Source: Ophiura sarsii
Lineage: Eukaryota; Echinodermata; Ophiuroidea; Amphilepidida; Ophiuridae
Length of the DNA stretch: 64,000 nucleotides
Assembly (NCBI GenBank): GCA_035610835.1
Contig: CM069441.1
Coordinates: forward strand, 103,661,606-103,725,605
Direction: 5' to 3'
Shown: positions 13,020 to 24,945 of the stretch, piece after piece
How the letters are laid out: each line of letters starts with the position of its first letter
How positions within the stretch are numbered: position 1 is the first letter of the stretch
Translations under genes and position numbers: made by a program
The notes under the pieces: model-generated
What the model was told of the DNA's origin: nothing
The model's database searches: none
The model's input: the letters and a program-made list of their open reading frames with translations, nothing else

Positions 13020-16000
13020 CTTTACCCTACCGATGGTCTCTATTTTTAAAGGTTTCAACTAAACTGAAATATGGCGCGTAGAGGCCTTTTGTGGCCTTCT
13101 GTAAACATGGTTAACAGTTATTTAAGAACATTACTGTGATACTACAGATTGGTGGCACATACTATTAAGACGGTATATGTATGGTCTATAGTAAACTGGT
13201 GAATGGTTGTTGCGGGTGCAGAGCGGTGCATTACGGCGTCCGATGACAGTATCCATCTCCGTAGGACTAAACTTGTTTACAAACATTGGTTTCGCTAGAG
13301 CAGCTGCAGCGATGACACTGACAGTGAACCTTGTAATTTGCAAGCATTTAACCGCCATGAAAAACTGACACCTAAATAGGGGGACTAACCTATCGCGGGG
13401 ACCTATTACCGTGTGTATATAGCTTGTCCATAAAAATAACCCTATTCCGATATGGGAAAACAATGCCCAGTAAATGTTGATCAACGATTATGTAGTTTTC
13501 TTCACATTTTCACATTTTCGTTGAAATTTTTAACGATAAAAAGAAGGGTTTCTCATGATTGTGGTCATATATAATGTTCATGATATTGTGACATAATTTT
13601 TCCTGTATTGGTAGCTTCCTAAGACATCCAAGTACAAAAGCCTTTTTGAAACAACTTTTAGCAGGAGGCTAATAACAATTATATAAGTTATCTAGATTTT
13701 GAATATTTTAGACAACCTTTATAAGCAAATTAATAGGATTAATAGTATTACAGTTTTGTTTTAAGCACAAAATATCCAATACTTTTCGTGTGTTTAATAG
13801 TTATTTTAGGCGCTTCAGTTTCTTCCATAACCTTTACGACTTGTCAACTATGTGTGATTGCGAGTTTCTTCTTTTTCTTTTTTGTTTGTTCTTATAGAAC
13901 AAATTTAATTGTTCTATAAAACTTGAATTTTGTTCTGTTGTTGGTTCATCATTACATTTCACCTACTTATTTATTTATAGACTTCTAGATTGAGTGCGTT
14001 ACCATTTTCAATTTCAAGATTATGACTCAATCGGATATTTCAGTTATGAACAGAGAGAAACGAAGAACAGCAGGCCTATGGGCTACTTCATTCTTTAACA
14101 ACCCTTATGAAGACAGAGAGATGAGAATAACCATACAAAGTTGTTTCCGTCTCGGTAATGTTTCAATTTCATCAACATTTCAGAATCGTTTCGTTTAGAG
14201 CTAATTTGATTTTTCAGACACCCTCCTTTCACTCTTAAGTCTTATACTTATCATAAATACTGGAGATAAATGTTATGGTTTTATTTAGTATACGATTTTA
14301 CTCCCAGCAGTCATACCATTGTAGCCGTTTTACCATCTAATCATTTTTCTCTCAATTGAGCATTTATTTGAATTGCATACATCACATCATTTTTGTAATC
14401 GATTTTTTAAATACCAATTTCTCTACATTCAATACAGCTATTTTAGAACTTTTTTCATATTTCTTATTGCATTACATACTGTAAAATTGATTGGACCTTC
14501 ATGACATCCACGGCCGCATTTTGAATTCGTCACATCACACGAGGTAGACACAATCCTCACCTCCTCCTCAAACAAGGCAATTTAAATGCACCGCTGAACC
14601 GCGGACATATAATTGAATCTAATTCTTTGTTGCCTTTAGGACCGATATACACGGAATAAGGTGTCACCAAATTAAATAATAATTATACATGATGGGAAAC
14701 TGTATCAAAATACGTGCCTCCTAATCAGAAATCTTCAACAAGGTTAGAATTTGGGGGTTTATATTGCCAATGGGGATGCAATATTACTTGCACTTTTCCA
14801 TATAAGTGTTATCTAATTGTCTAATTTGAAAGGTTAGTTGTTACGCCGAAGGTTATGTCAACAATTATTCATAATTTGCCCCAACTCCATGTTGTAATCT
14901 TAAAATGACAAATAACACACGTTTTAATAAAATATATTATACAGTGTTGTATTATAATAATCTTATGTTGCTTTAGGCTCGTACAAGTTATCCTTAAACA
15001 TTACAAAAGAATTCCATGTTCACATTGGCGCCCAACCGTGGGGCTTTGTGATTGAAATGTTTCGTGTTGGTGGTCGGGATACCAGATGAGCATAGAATGG
15101 TTATATACCCTTTGTGTACATTTTTAGGTACCGTACACATTTTGGGCACTCAAAACACATTTATTGGGACAAATTGTGACCATTGGTGCGTGTGAGGTTT
15201 GCTCTACAACAAAGATCAATTGGTAAATTGTCGCCGCAGTTATAACTGAGTTCATATTGAATTTAACTATTTTCAAATAATTTTATTGAAACATTAACAC
15301 TATTTCATGTTATAATATTCATCGCAACATATATTCAGCGCTATCTATAGAAATATTATGGTTGCGATTATTTCTGACTCGTATACAGGGTCATATATTA
15401 TCATCACCCCAAAAAGTGCAATCCCAAATTGGGCGTATCTGATTGCCTGGGGTGGGGACAGGCAAAAAAGTGCCTTGTAATGTATAAAAGGGTAAGAAAG
15501 GCAAAAAGGATGGGTGGCAAATACTGCATCACAAGTATTTTACTGATAAGGTCAATAATTCAAGATAGGGCCTATATTAGGATTTCATAAATGCGGCACA
15601 TTATATTCCAATCTTGTTTAATGTATTGAAATAATGTCTACTGTAACGTATCCTGATCAGTGCTGTACCGTCTGTGATCCGATAAGAGGCAGATTTGCAA
15701 ATGCCCCACGGTTGGACGCCAATTTTAAAATGGTTATCATTGAACTGTAGATCGATCGATGTTTCATCGATGCTTCGTTTATGGATGGAAAATATAAATT
15801 GAAACTCATGTTGAAATATAAAATTTGCCTTAATATTTACTAATAAAAAAAACCTGACACATATATAAAGACCTCGAAGAAAATGAATTAGACTAATTTG
15901 TTAATACAAAACAAACAAAGTTGTCTAAAACTACACATGGAAATGCTTGTAGTAAATATTTGTAAACGCGAGTCCAGGCCCTCTACTATTAAATAAGGTT

Positions 16001-18746
16001 AATGTGTCAATTCCTCTCGTGCAGTGCTAGACAAATCCGACCAAGCGTTACACAGATTGACAACGATATACTGCTTCGTATAGGTGTTTGCTTTTTCAAA
16101 TTCAATTTCGAAGCCTAAGTTTTCCGAAACATTTGTGTCATAAAGTACTTTACAGGCCTATGACATTTGTATAATCATAGATACATCTCACTTTTGACAT
16201 TACAATATATCTTCAAATTCATACTATATTACTACTATATATTGTTATAGTTTAGGAACTGACAAATAAAACGTTATGTTTTTGGAACAATATAAATCAA
16301 GACTTAAACCATTTTGATTTCGGCATAACTTGGATCAATGTCAACATTTGGTTGTTTTTTGTTATGATATTTCATATACATGTCGGTTATGATACCTGGG
16401 TATCCATTGCTATCTACTGAAGATTAAGTTTCTACAGCTCTGGTAAATACTGAATGTGTGCGTTAACTTTAGAGCAATACCAACCAATAGTGCAAATACA
16501 TGAACGTCCTTCCCTGCATGACGATCATATTAAGGTGTGTTTAATATGTTGTTGTTCGCCCTGGGAGGTTAGTAACAAGTGCCCAGTCCCTTCCGATATC
16601 CAACTTTGCTTAGTCTTTGATCCGTGCCAGTATCCACGATCGCCCATGCTGAGGGGCGTTATTAGGAGGTTGATGCATTTCACCTATGAAATTAAGATAA
16701 ACATCCAATTTTGTTAGCGACGTAATTCTACCAAACCATTAACAATTTAAAGACGATGAAGCTACAGGAGAATGCAAAGAAATGAATGACGGGCGTTAAG
16801 AATTAAAGTAAATTTGCAATTAACCTTTTGGTGAAGAAAACTATAGGGCGCGAATAGATCTATCATAAACACGTAGGGCGAATCCTGTGTCATAACAAAA
16901 TACTTCTATCATGTTTTAATATATGTGTTATGATCTGTTTCATCGATAACATCATGTTCATTCCCAAACGCTGCATCTGTGGTTATAGCCATGGCCGAGT
17001 TTAAATTAGAAGTCAACATGGCTAATTGATGTTGATTTTATCAGAGTCTCTCATTACATCGATCACTTTAACTTACCATGATATCAACAATAATATGCAA
17101 AAGTACACCGATTAAATGGTGTCATTTATTCGTATGCAAAATTCAAAAGGATATTATGATACAATAGCTGGCTTTGATGTTTTTAAACAATTTCTCTGTT
17201 CATCAGTTTTGGGGATAGGCAAAAATTATCTTGATTGCATTGTTTTTAAAATACCTGAATTTTGTTTACTTCCTGAATACTATAAATAGTATTTTATACT
17301 AGGTTGACATCCTGATCATTATTGCAAGTCACGACATTTATACAATATCATGCTGTTGTAAATCTGACGAAAGGAAGCGAATATGTCAATCATATCGTAA
17401 ACATATATGTGAATGTAAAACAAATTCATGAAATAAGCAATAGCCATACATATGAGCATAATACAAGCCTGCGTTGTTGTGTACATAATGCATTTTAAAA
17501 CCTTTTTACATGTAGGTGTCATATTTTAGCTCAATTTAATATAAGGGTGTTTTTTTCTCCAAAAGACCATTACAATAATAACTCCACAAATATTTTTGCT
17601 AGTGTTACGATTCAAAAAAGAAATTCGGAAGACCACTGTGTTTTGCTTTTGGATTTAGGCTATGTGTCCTACTCAGGAAAGAATTTATAAACTCTGATTC
17701 TATATGCAAAATGTCATAGACAGAGCGAAAACTTTAGCTGTTACGTTTAATTAGCAATCTTATTCTTCTTCCTTCGGGTATTCTGTTACCAGTTGTACAT
17801 GATTACAAGCCTAATCTGTCTTTAAGATGATACTAATTTATTAGTATTTCATGTTCTTAAATAAATACCAAGAAATTAGCATCATCGACACACTTGTCTC
17901 CCTTTCTATGCATGTTATCTTAATAAACTCTCATAACTAAAACAAATTAAAAGGTAGCAATTGCTTCAAATTCAATGTTAAACTCAACTCCGTACTTCCC
18001 CGACCTGTACTCGGGCATCAGTGTTGCCAAAAGCCATTTGCCACCTTTGAATAACGAAGCCCAATCCAATAGCTAAACAACCTCATGAATATTCGTATCT
18101 ATATACTAATTTTCGGTCCCTCGCCTGATTAGATAGTTCAATAATAATTTTGCACTCGCGTCCCTCTTCAACTGAAAAAGCGTGGTAATTGCGCCTCTAA
18201 TACACGAGCTAATTAGATAGTTCAATACCCGTTTTTTCCCGTTTTCAGACATGCGCAGAAAGGATCACATGTGAAAATCCAAAATGTTGAATTTATTTTA
18301 CTCGGGTAGCTACTGTTCGGACACAAATTGTGGTTTTCGGAGTGAGTGATGACATATGGTCTTCACCCAAAATATTTTCTTCAGGGATATAGCTACATTT
18401 CTGTATATGCGGCTGTTTGTTATTCTTAAAGATCGCATAGTAACAAGCATTTATACGTCCGACAAATAAAAATATTTCACGACATTTTCTAAATGTAAAC
18501 AAAAACTCTTACACAAATCTTAAAGTGACACTTTCACATTAGTAACATAGATGAATGCGACGTTTGCTAACGATAAAGTAAATTGGCAGTACCATGTCAA
18601 CCGTTTCTATGTTGTGCTGCGCGACCGCGTTTAAACATGGCGCACGCGGTTCGGCGCACACGTAATGACGCAGACAAAAAGTGTACGCGTTTGTGGCGCA
18701 AACCGTGCACATTGTAACGGAGCAGAGTGAAAGCAGGCAGTCCGTT
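13020..18746. other. Mostly unique non-coding stretch
   Basis: Apart from the primer-binding-like repeat at 15026 nothing is recognised. The minus-strand frame 13484-13131 (117 aa) and the plus frame 16454-16717 lack domains. A CpG-rich patch at about 18615-18730 (GCGCACGCGGTTCGGCGCAC) stands out and could be promoter-like, but no gene starts there. Confidence 0.4.
15026..15185 (+). repeat. Dispersed repeat starting with a lysine-tRNA primer-binding-like motif, copy 1
   Basis: TGGCGCCCAACCGTGGGGC at 15026-15044 matches the tRNA-Lys(1,2) primer-binding site of LTR retroelements except for one extra C. The following 140 bases share blocks with 21615-21770 (a GTTGGTG.TCGGG word, ATATGGTTGCTC/ATGGTTATATACC, TTTGTGTAC/TTTTGTGCAC, ACATTTATTGG). 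It may be the leader of an LTR element, but no LTR pair or gag/pol was found. Confidence 0.45.
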
Positions 18747-18996
18747 CACTCTTAGAAAAAGGATGCTTCAGGCTTCAGGGGTTCTTGGCTGTCCCGTATG
18801 GAACCCATATCACCTTAAAAGGTTCCAAAAAGAACCATTTTAAGGTTCAAAATAGGCAAAATATGGGCAAACATTGGTCTTTCGAACCTCTAAAGGTTCT
18901 CTACAGAACCTTTTGGGGCCTTTAAAATCAAAGAACCTTTAAACCATTATACGGGACAGCCAAGAACCCCTCTGAAGCACCCTTTTTCTAATAGTG
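18747..18996. mobile_element. CACT-type MITE, copy 2
   Basis: The start is CACTCTTAGAAAAAGG and the end is CCTTTTTCTAATAGTG. Inner arms carry GGGGTTCTTGGCTGTCCCGT and its complement, so nearly the whole 250 bp folds back. It is very close in sequence to the copy at 42234-42491. Confidence 0.7.
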
Positions 18997-19039
18997 TACC
19001 CTAAAGCCACCTCCTCCTCCTCTCCGCAGCTTCCCTTAC

Positions 19040-20690
19040 TTGATAATCTGGATATAAGGGCACATGGGGCATCTGGATAAACGGAATGTGTGGTACATTA
19101 TCATGATTATTATAGAGTGTCTGGATTATTCAGGGCATCCGTATCTGGATTACGGGGTTCACTATAAAACGAGTCTCAAATTACCTGGATATAATATGCG
19201 CAGGTGGGCCACCTGTGATAACTGGATTTTAAGGGTGTACACTCAGGTAGTATCTCGGGAGGCTTTATAGAACACAGCAAACATGATAAAGGGACTACAT
19301 ATACTATACGTTAAGGCCCCACATGCCTATTGGAGGAATAATGTATTTAATGTAAATAGGCCAAACAAAACCCGGATGGCACACATTGTGCTCAAGTACA
19401 AGCGTGGAATGGTACAAGTGATCTTGATGATAGACTCCGCCGACCATAAAACTAAACGACCGACTATAAAACTATAACGCTCAGAACGTAGGCCTACTGA
19501 ATTACCTGGATACAGTATGTGCATATGGGCAATGGCGACACTTGCACCAGCACCATATGTTAAATGCATATTATGTGATCTTTTCCAGAGAGCGCCCTCT
19601 ATTCGTGATTTTTTTTTAGAAAGTAGATTTTCTTGCAGATTTACATTTCTGATCATAAATCGTACATATATTCCAAGTTACAGAGCGATACGATTCCTAA
19701 TTACCTCAAAATCATGGTTTTAGAGTGAATTTAGACTAGAATAAAATAAGTTGTCGGATATCCGACAGTTTATTTTCACTCTAAAACCATGATTTTGAAG
19801 TAATTAAGAATCGTATCGCCCTGTAACTTGGAATGTATGTACGATTTATGATCAGAAATGTAAATCTGCAAGAAAATCTGCTTTCAATTTTTGTTTCGAT
19901 GTTGAGGGCGTTCCATGGAAAGATCACATAATATACCTTTAAAGGAGGAAAACGGGGTGGCACTAAGGGCATAAAAGAATCGGGGGAGACATTTAAAAGC
20001 TAATTTTAAGTAACTTTCAATTTTGACATTAAAATTCAACTTTTTATTATTTGGGGTACAAAATAGGTAGAGACATGCGCTGACAGGAGTATAACTGGGG
20101 GTATTAAGAACACGTTGATGGAGTAGGCCTACTCGGATTAAGATCTTGGGTATCTGTATTATTTAAGAGCACATTGGGCCTAGGCTCATGGTGTATTAAG
20201 GGCACCATGTCACTTACATTATATCAAGGGCACCTTAGTACCTGAATTATTTAAGGACATACTCTTGATTGATATTTATATAAACATTTATAACGCTTTG
20301 ATATTACTGACCTCTGCCTATTGTGACTTTTACTGTCCGCTATCTTCGGCACCCGCGTTTAATTTACTTGACTATGATAAAGTAAGGGCACCTGGGTATC
20401 TCGAGATAACGGCACACTGCAGTGGGCCTACCTTGATTATGTGGTATCCAGTGCATTATTAAAGGCACCTGGGGTAACTGGATTAGGGGGTAGGGCTTAG
20501 GCCTATGGGGTTCCTGGATATAATGGGACAACGGGTACCTGCATTTCAGGTCTCATGGGAGGCCTACATAGGTATCTGGAAACACAAACGTAGGCCTACC
20601 TAGATTAAGGCAATGTATAACCTGGATTATCGAAAGCAAGTGCGATATTCGGATTATTTAGGGCCCCGTCTGGATTATGTATACATGTAT
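19040..20690 (+). repeat. Decayed tandem array (ACCTGGATTAT / AAGGGCACCTGGG words)
   Basis: Words such as TATCTGGATTA, ACCTGGATATAA, AAGGGCACC and GGTATCTGGA recur every 30-60 bases from about 19040 to 20690, with heavy divergence. Open frames in this stretch follow the repeats and are not genes. A long palindrome interrupts the array at 19558-19943. Confidence 0.55.
19558..19943. mobile_element. Long near-perfect palindrome (foldback element)
   Basis: The arms pair around the centre CGGATATCCG at 19756-19765. The left arm AAATCATGGTTTTAGAGTGA, upstream to CATATTATGTGATCTTTTCC, is mirrored on the right down to AAAGATCACATAATAT. Each arm is about 190 bases with few mismatches and one small indel. 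Two open frames on opposite strands share the same peptide because of this symmetry. Confidence 0.8.
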
Positions 20691-20757
20691 AGGACATGTT
20701 CTTGATATTATTGTATCAAATTTTCTTACGCTTTGTTTACTTATTCCCCGTGAAATC

Positions 20758-20800
20758 TTCTAGCGGGTCCAGCGCGAAGCGCTGGTGCCCGCTAGTCTAT
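20758..20800. repeat. CTAGCGGG...CCCGCTAG hairpin at a repeat edge
   Basis: CTAGCGGGTCCAGCGC, then GAA, then GCGCTGG and CCCGCTAG form a strong nested hairpin. A similar CTAGCGG...CCGCTAG hairpin is at 28574-28609. GC-rich TGTCTG repeats and a 129-bp tandem repeat follow. It marks the edge of a dispersed element. A Helitron-like 3' end (hairpin then CTAG) is possible. Confidence 0.45.
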
Positions 20801-20819
20801 ATTATAATACGCTACTCTC

Positions 20820-21371
20820 TGTTTGTCTGTCTGTTTGTCTGTGCGCGCTTTTTCGTCGCCTTCCCGGGGTCGGGCGGCGTTCAAACTCGGTGGGTGGGTG
20901 CAGCTCGGGCCCCGCAAAAGCAAGTTCGCATTCGCTAGAGCGTACGAGGTCAAAGGTCATCTAGGGGTCAACTTTGGTCGGATCGTGCTCAAACTCGGTG
21001 ATCACGATGCTCGATGCGAGGCGAGCGTGGCAAAAATAAAACGGGTTGGCGTTTGTCGGGTCTGGGGTCAAAGGTCGTCTAGGGGTCGAATTTTCAAAGT
21101 TTGTCCGATCGGGCTTAAACTCGGTGACGGGAAGCCCGAATACGAGTCGAGCGTGGAAAAAATAAAACGGCTTTGCTTTTCTTGGGTCGTCCGGGGTCAA
21201 AGGTCGTCTAAGGGTCGAATTTTCAAAATTTGTCTGATCGGGCTTAAACTCGGGGACGGGAACCCGGAATGCGAGTCGAGCGTGGAAAAAATAAAACGCC
21301 TTTGCTTTTCTTGGGTCGTCCGGGGTCAAAGGTCATCTAGGGGTCGAATTTTTAAGTTATGTCGATTGTAA
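20820..21371 (+). repeat. GC-rich 129-bp tandem repeat with a 182-codon open frame
   Basis: GGGGTCAAAGGTCGTCTAGG recurs at about 21064, 21193 and 21322 (129-bp spacing), with an earlier diverged copy near 20949. Each unit carries AAACTCGGTGACGGGAA and GTCGAGCGTGGAAAAAATAA. The frame 20823-21371 stays open because the period is a multiple of three. It translates as repeated LKLGDG..E.ESSVEKIKRL peptides. A long minus-strand frame (21329-20961) is also open. I regard it as non-coding repeat, but transcription cannot be excluded. Confidence 0.6.
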
Positions 21372-21614
21372 GTGTGGTGGAACAGCAAAAGTGCAAATGG
21401 GTATTATAATCCACAATCCCCAACCATCCAGGGAAGTAGCTACAAACCCGAGAACCGCCAAACCCGGGTGACCGCCTAGTTATTATCAATACCATTGGGC
21501 ATGTTGGGTCCGATAGTATTCGGACCACAACATTAACAAAAATCAATACAGGGCGCTTGACCATTGATTGAAGTAAATCTGTATTCGTAATAAAAAAATG
21601 TCTATGTATAAAAT

Positions 21615-21770
21615 TGGCGCCCAACCGTGGGGCTGGGGCTTTTTAAAACACTAAAGCATTGGAACGTTGTGTTGGTGCTCGGGTCAAAATGAGCACTATA
21701 TGGTTGCTCGTCATGTAAATTTGTAAGTACATTTTGTGCACTCTAAAAGACATTTATTGGATAACCCTGT
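21615..21770 (+). repeat. Dispersed repeat starting with a lysine-tRNA primer-binding-like motif, copy 2
   Basis: The same 19-base motif as at 15026 lies at 21615-21633, again preceded by a T, and downstream blocks are shared. An imperfect palindrome TGTTGGGTCCGA...TCGGACCACAACA lies 85-115 bases upstream and could be the edge of a short LTR. That is speculative. Confidence 0.45.
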
Positions 21771-23999
21771 TTCACAGAATTTCGTCAAAATAGTCATTCT
21801 AGAGCACCTCCTTAGGGTCTCAAAAGTGAGCCCAATTGGTCTTTTCAATCTCCTTTGCCATTATACTCTGTATTCAGACCTGTAAGGTAATACCAATTAT
21901 GTGGTTGCTGAATGTCAGATATGATCACGCCAACCCCGGTGACGAGCTAATTTGGTCCAGCAATTAGGCTGCAAGGGGGTCCCCGTGTCAGAAGGAATTT
22001 GGCGGTACAAATGTAGTATTTGGAAATCAATACGACAACACGGACACAGCCAGTGAATATGCACTCAGCAGTGTAAAGAAACAAGCCTTGTATTAAAAGA
22101 TCAACACGTTTTCATCGGAATGATATCATAATTTAATTATTCTTAATATGGCATTACCTTGGAATTACCACCGATAAAAACATGATCATGAAAAGGTTGG
22201 CAAAAGTTCATTTACAATTTTTAAGCTTGCTCATACTAAATGGACGCCACGGAAACCACGGAGTGTTGCACTGTGATCGTGATGGTACACTGAGTGGTAA
22301 ACTTTTCAATCTTTATTCTGTCGTTGTTTTATTCTGTCACATCGCGTAACAATCAAGATTAGCCAGCCTTCCCTTGTTCGCTAATCGCTTGATAAACCTC
22401 ACCATCAATCTCAATTTCCTCGATTTATACTGGCATTAAAGGAACACTATTCACGAAGGATTGATTGATTGGTTGATTGACAGCTTCTTTTCAAACAGCA
22501 TTGTTCTTAAAACAAACCTTGAAGCAAGTGTTGCATATGATAAAAGTGTGACCTGCAGTTTCTGTACCTTTATCGAATTCAACAGAACTCCAACGTCTCC
22601 AATAAGTCTGTGTCTCACATTCTCGCAGACGACGTTTTGGAATCAAACATATTTTGGTCATTGTCTTCAAACTAAGATGTACAAATGTTAGAACATGTTT
22701 GCCAGAAATTATGTGTGTATTCCTTAAGGCATAAACAACAATTAGTTGCGCAGCGGTGCGTTGGATCTGAGCCATCGTGCGCTCTATTTGGCTGCCATAA
22801 AATGTACAATATTTACCAAATTTGAACATTTAATACCTAAATAGCAAAGCAAATTAAGGTATGAATAATTCATCGAACATTGTACACACTCAGAGTAAGG
22901 CACATATGTAAGGGATTTATAAAGTGCTGTAGGCCTGTCTTGCACAAAACATTGCTCGGCATGTGATGGGCTATACAAATGGTTTTAAATTATGTAGACT
23001 ATAGCTATCAAATAATATTGTTACAGGATTGTTGTTTTACGCTTTGTAGATAATGTTATGAAAAATGCCCCGATGAACACAATAAGATACCCACAACTTC
23101 CCATGTTCCCCAAACAATCGTTCAATAAGTGCAATAAAATTAAGATACATCTGATACCTAGCAAGATCATTAACAAATTAATAATCATACATTTTTCTCT
23201 TCATTTCGCAGATCTAGTAACTTCTGTAACTTCAAAGTCACAAAAAGAGTAACTTGTCGAGTACGTAATGGGACGGAGAGGTACATACACCGAAGCAATG
23301 CGCCATGGTGCAATTTTCAATTACGTTCATATTATCCGCCTTTTAGCCAAAAAGATTGTGGCAATAGTGCCGCCACCTACAGGTAAGAACTCTTTTAACT
23401 ATGGTCTTTTTCACTTCCTCTAGACACCGACGTACGTCACAAGACGCACAATGTACGCGCGTGCTTAAAAGCATTTCCGTCTTTCTAGGCGAGCGCGCGC
23501 GAGTGTTGGTGGGGGTGTGTATGTGTTTATACGCCATCGCCTCGAGTATTCGCGCGAGTTTCCCTAAACTGCAATTGGTCAATGACGCAGTGACGTCACT
23601 GTCTCGTGGAAGTGAAGTGGACTGTATAATATGAAAATGTATCACTCATATCAATGTGTCAAATTGTCAAAATGAACGCTACCATGGGAATCATTTTCAA
23701 TGTGATTGTAATGGATGGGATAGTAAAAGATGAGGTAATACGACGTGTAAGTCATGTAAGTGAAAGCATCAAAGCATAAATTGCGTCACGTGTCTATTTA
23801 TATGTTTTAGCCATGGTTTTAGCCGAGATACAGGTCTGGTTTGTGATTTTCTATGAGTGAATTGTAAATTAATCGTACACAGCAATATACGTACAAATGT
23901 CGTGTAAGATTTCATCATGATGTTGAAATAATTTTTCGAACAAAGAGGTATTAGCCTATAACAACCGACACAGGGAGAGAAAGCTTGGCTAAGGAGTAT
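21771..23999. other. Non-coding stretch with a CpG-rich patch
   Basis: Nothing recognised. A CpG-rich segment at about 23410-23610 includes GGCGAGCGCGCGCGAGTG, is open on both strands, and could be a CpG island fragment. Confidence 0.4.
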
Positions 24000-24945
24000 T
24001 ATATTTATGCAGAAGGTTTGACCAAGGAGGTATTACAGATGCATAAAGTGTGACCAAGGAGGTATTACAGATGCAGAAAGTTTGACCAAGGAGGTATTAC
24101 AGATGCAGAAAGTGTGACCAAGGAGGTATTACAGATGCAGACAGTTTGACCAAGGAGGTATTACAGATGCAGACAGTTTGACCAAGGAAGTATTACAGAT
24201 GCAATAAGTTTGACCAAGGCTTTATTACAGATAAAGAAACTTTGACCAAGGCAGTATTACTGATGCATAAATCATGACCACGGAGGTATTATAGATCATA
24301 CAGAACGTTTGTCCAAGGATCCATTGCTTCAAACCAGTTGGTCCAAAGATGTATTACAAATGCAGAAAGATTGAACAAGGTGGTATTGCAGATGCAGAAA
24401 GTTTGACCGAGGAGGTATTACAGATGCAGAAAGATTGAACAAGGCGGTATTGCAGATGCAGAATGATTTAACAAGGGGGTATTGCAGACGTAGAAAGTTT
24501 TACCGAGGAGGTATTACAGATGCAGAAAGATTGGTTCTACCTTCATGTAAGGATCACGAAAATAATAAGTAATACTAATAGCAATAATACTAAGGCAACA
24601 AAATAAGAAAATATAGTTTGACCGAGGAGGTATTACAGATGCAGAAAGATTGAACGAGGAAGTATTGCTGATGCAGAATGATTTAACAAGGAGGTATTGC
24701 AGATGCAGAAAGTTTGACCGAGGAGGTATTACAGATGCAGAAAGATTGGTTCTACCTTCATGTAAGGATCACGAAAATAATAAGTAATACTAATAGCAAT
24801 AATACTAAGGCAACAAAATAAGAAAATATAGTTTGACCGAGGAGGTATTACAGATGCAGAAAGATTGAACGAGGAAGTATTGCTGATGCAGAATGATTTA
24901 ACAAGGAGGTATTGCAGATGCAGAAAGTTTGACCGAGGATGCATT
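24000..24945 (+). repeat. 32-bp minisatellite, forward array
   Basis: The unit is GACCAAGGAGGTATTACAGA followed by TGCAGAAAGTTT, about 20 copies. Near the end a 215-bp compound unit starting TTGGTTCTACCTTCATG is tandemly duplicated (24531-24745 and 24746-24940). The unit is the reverse complement of the array at 30840-31795. Confidence 0.88.

Noticed and set aside
13131..13484. 117-codon minus-strand frame with a hydrophobic N-terminus
   Set aside because: No recognisable domain, no splice or neighbour support; length is within chance expectation.
16454..16717. 87-codon Cys-rich frame with a CSPW....KCP pattern, considered as the missing EMI half
   Set aside because: Cysteine spacing and surrounding residues do not fit the EMI N-terminal half; it is 20 kb away and lacks a matching donor phase.
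19517..19972. Two opposite-strand frames sharing the same C-terminal peptide, looking like paralogues
   Set aside because: They are the two arms of one palindrome.
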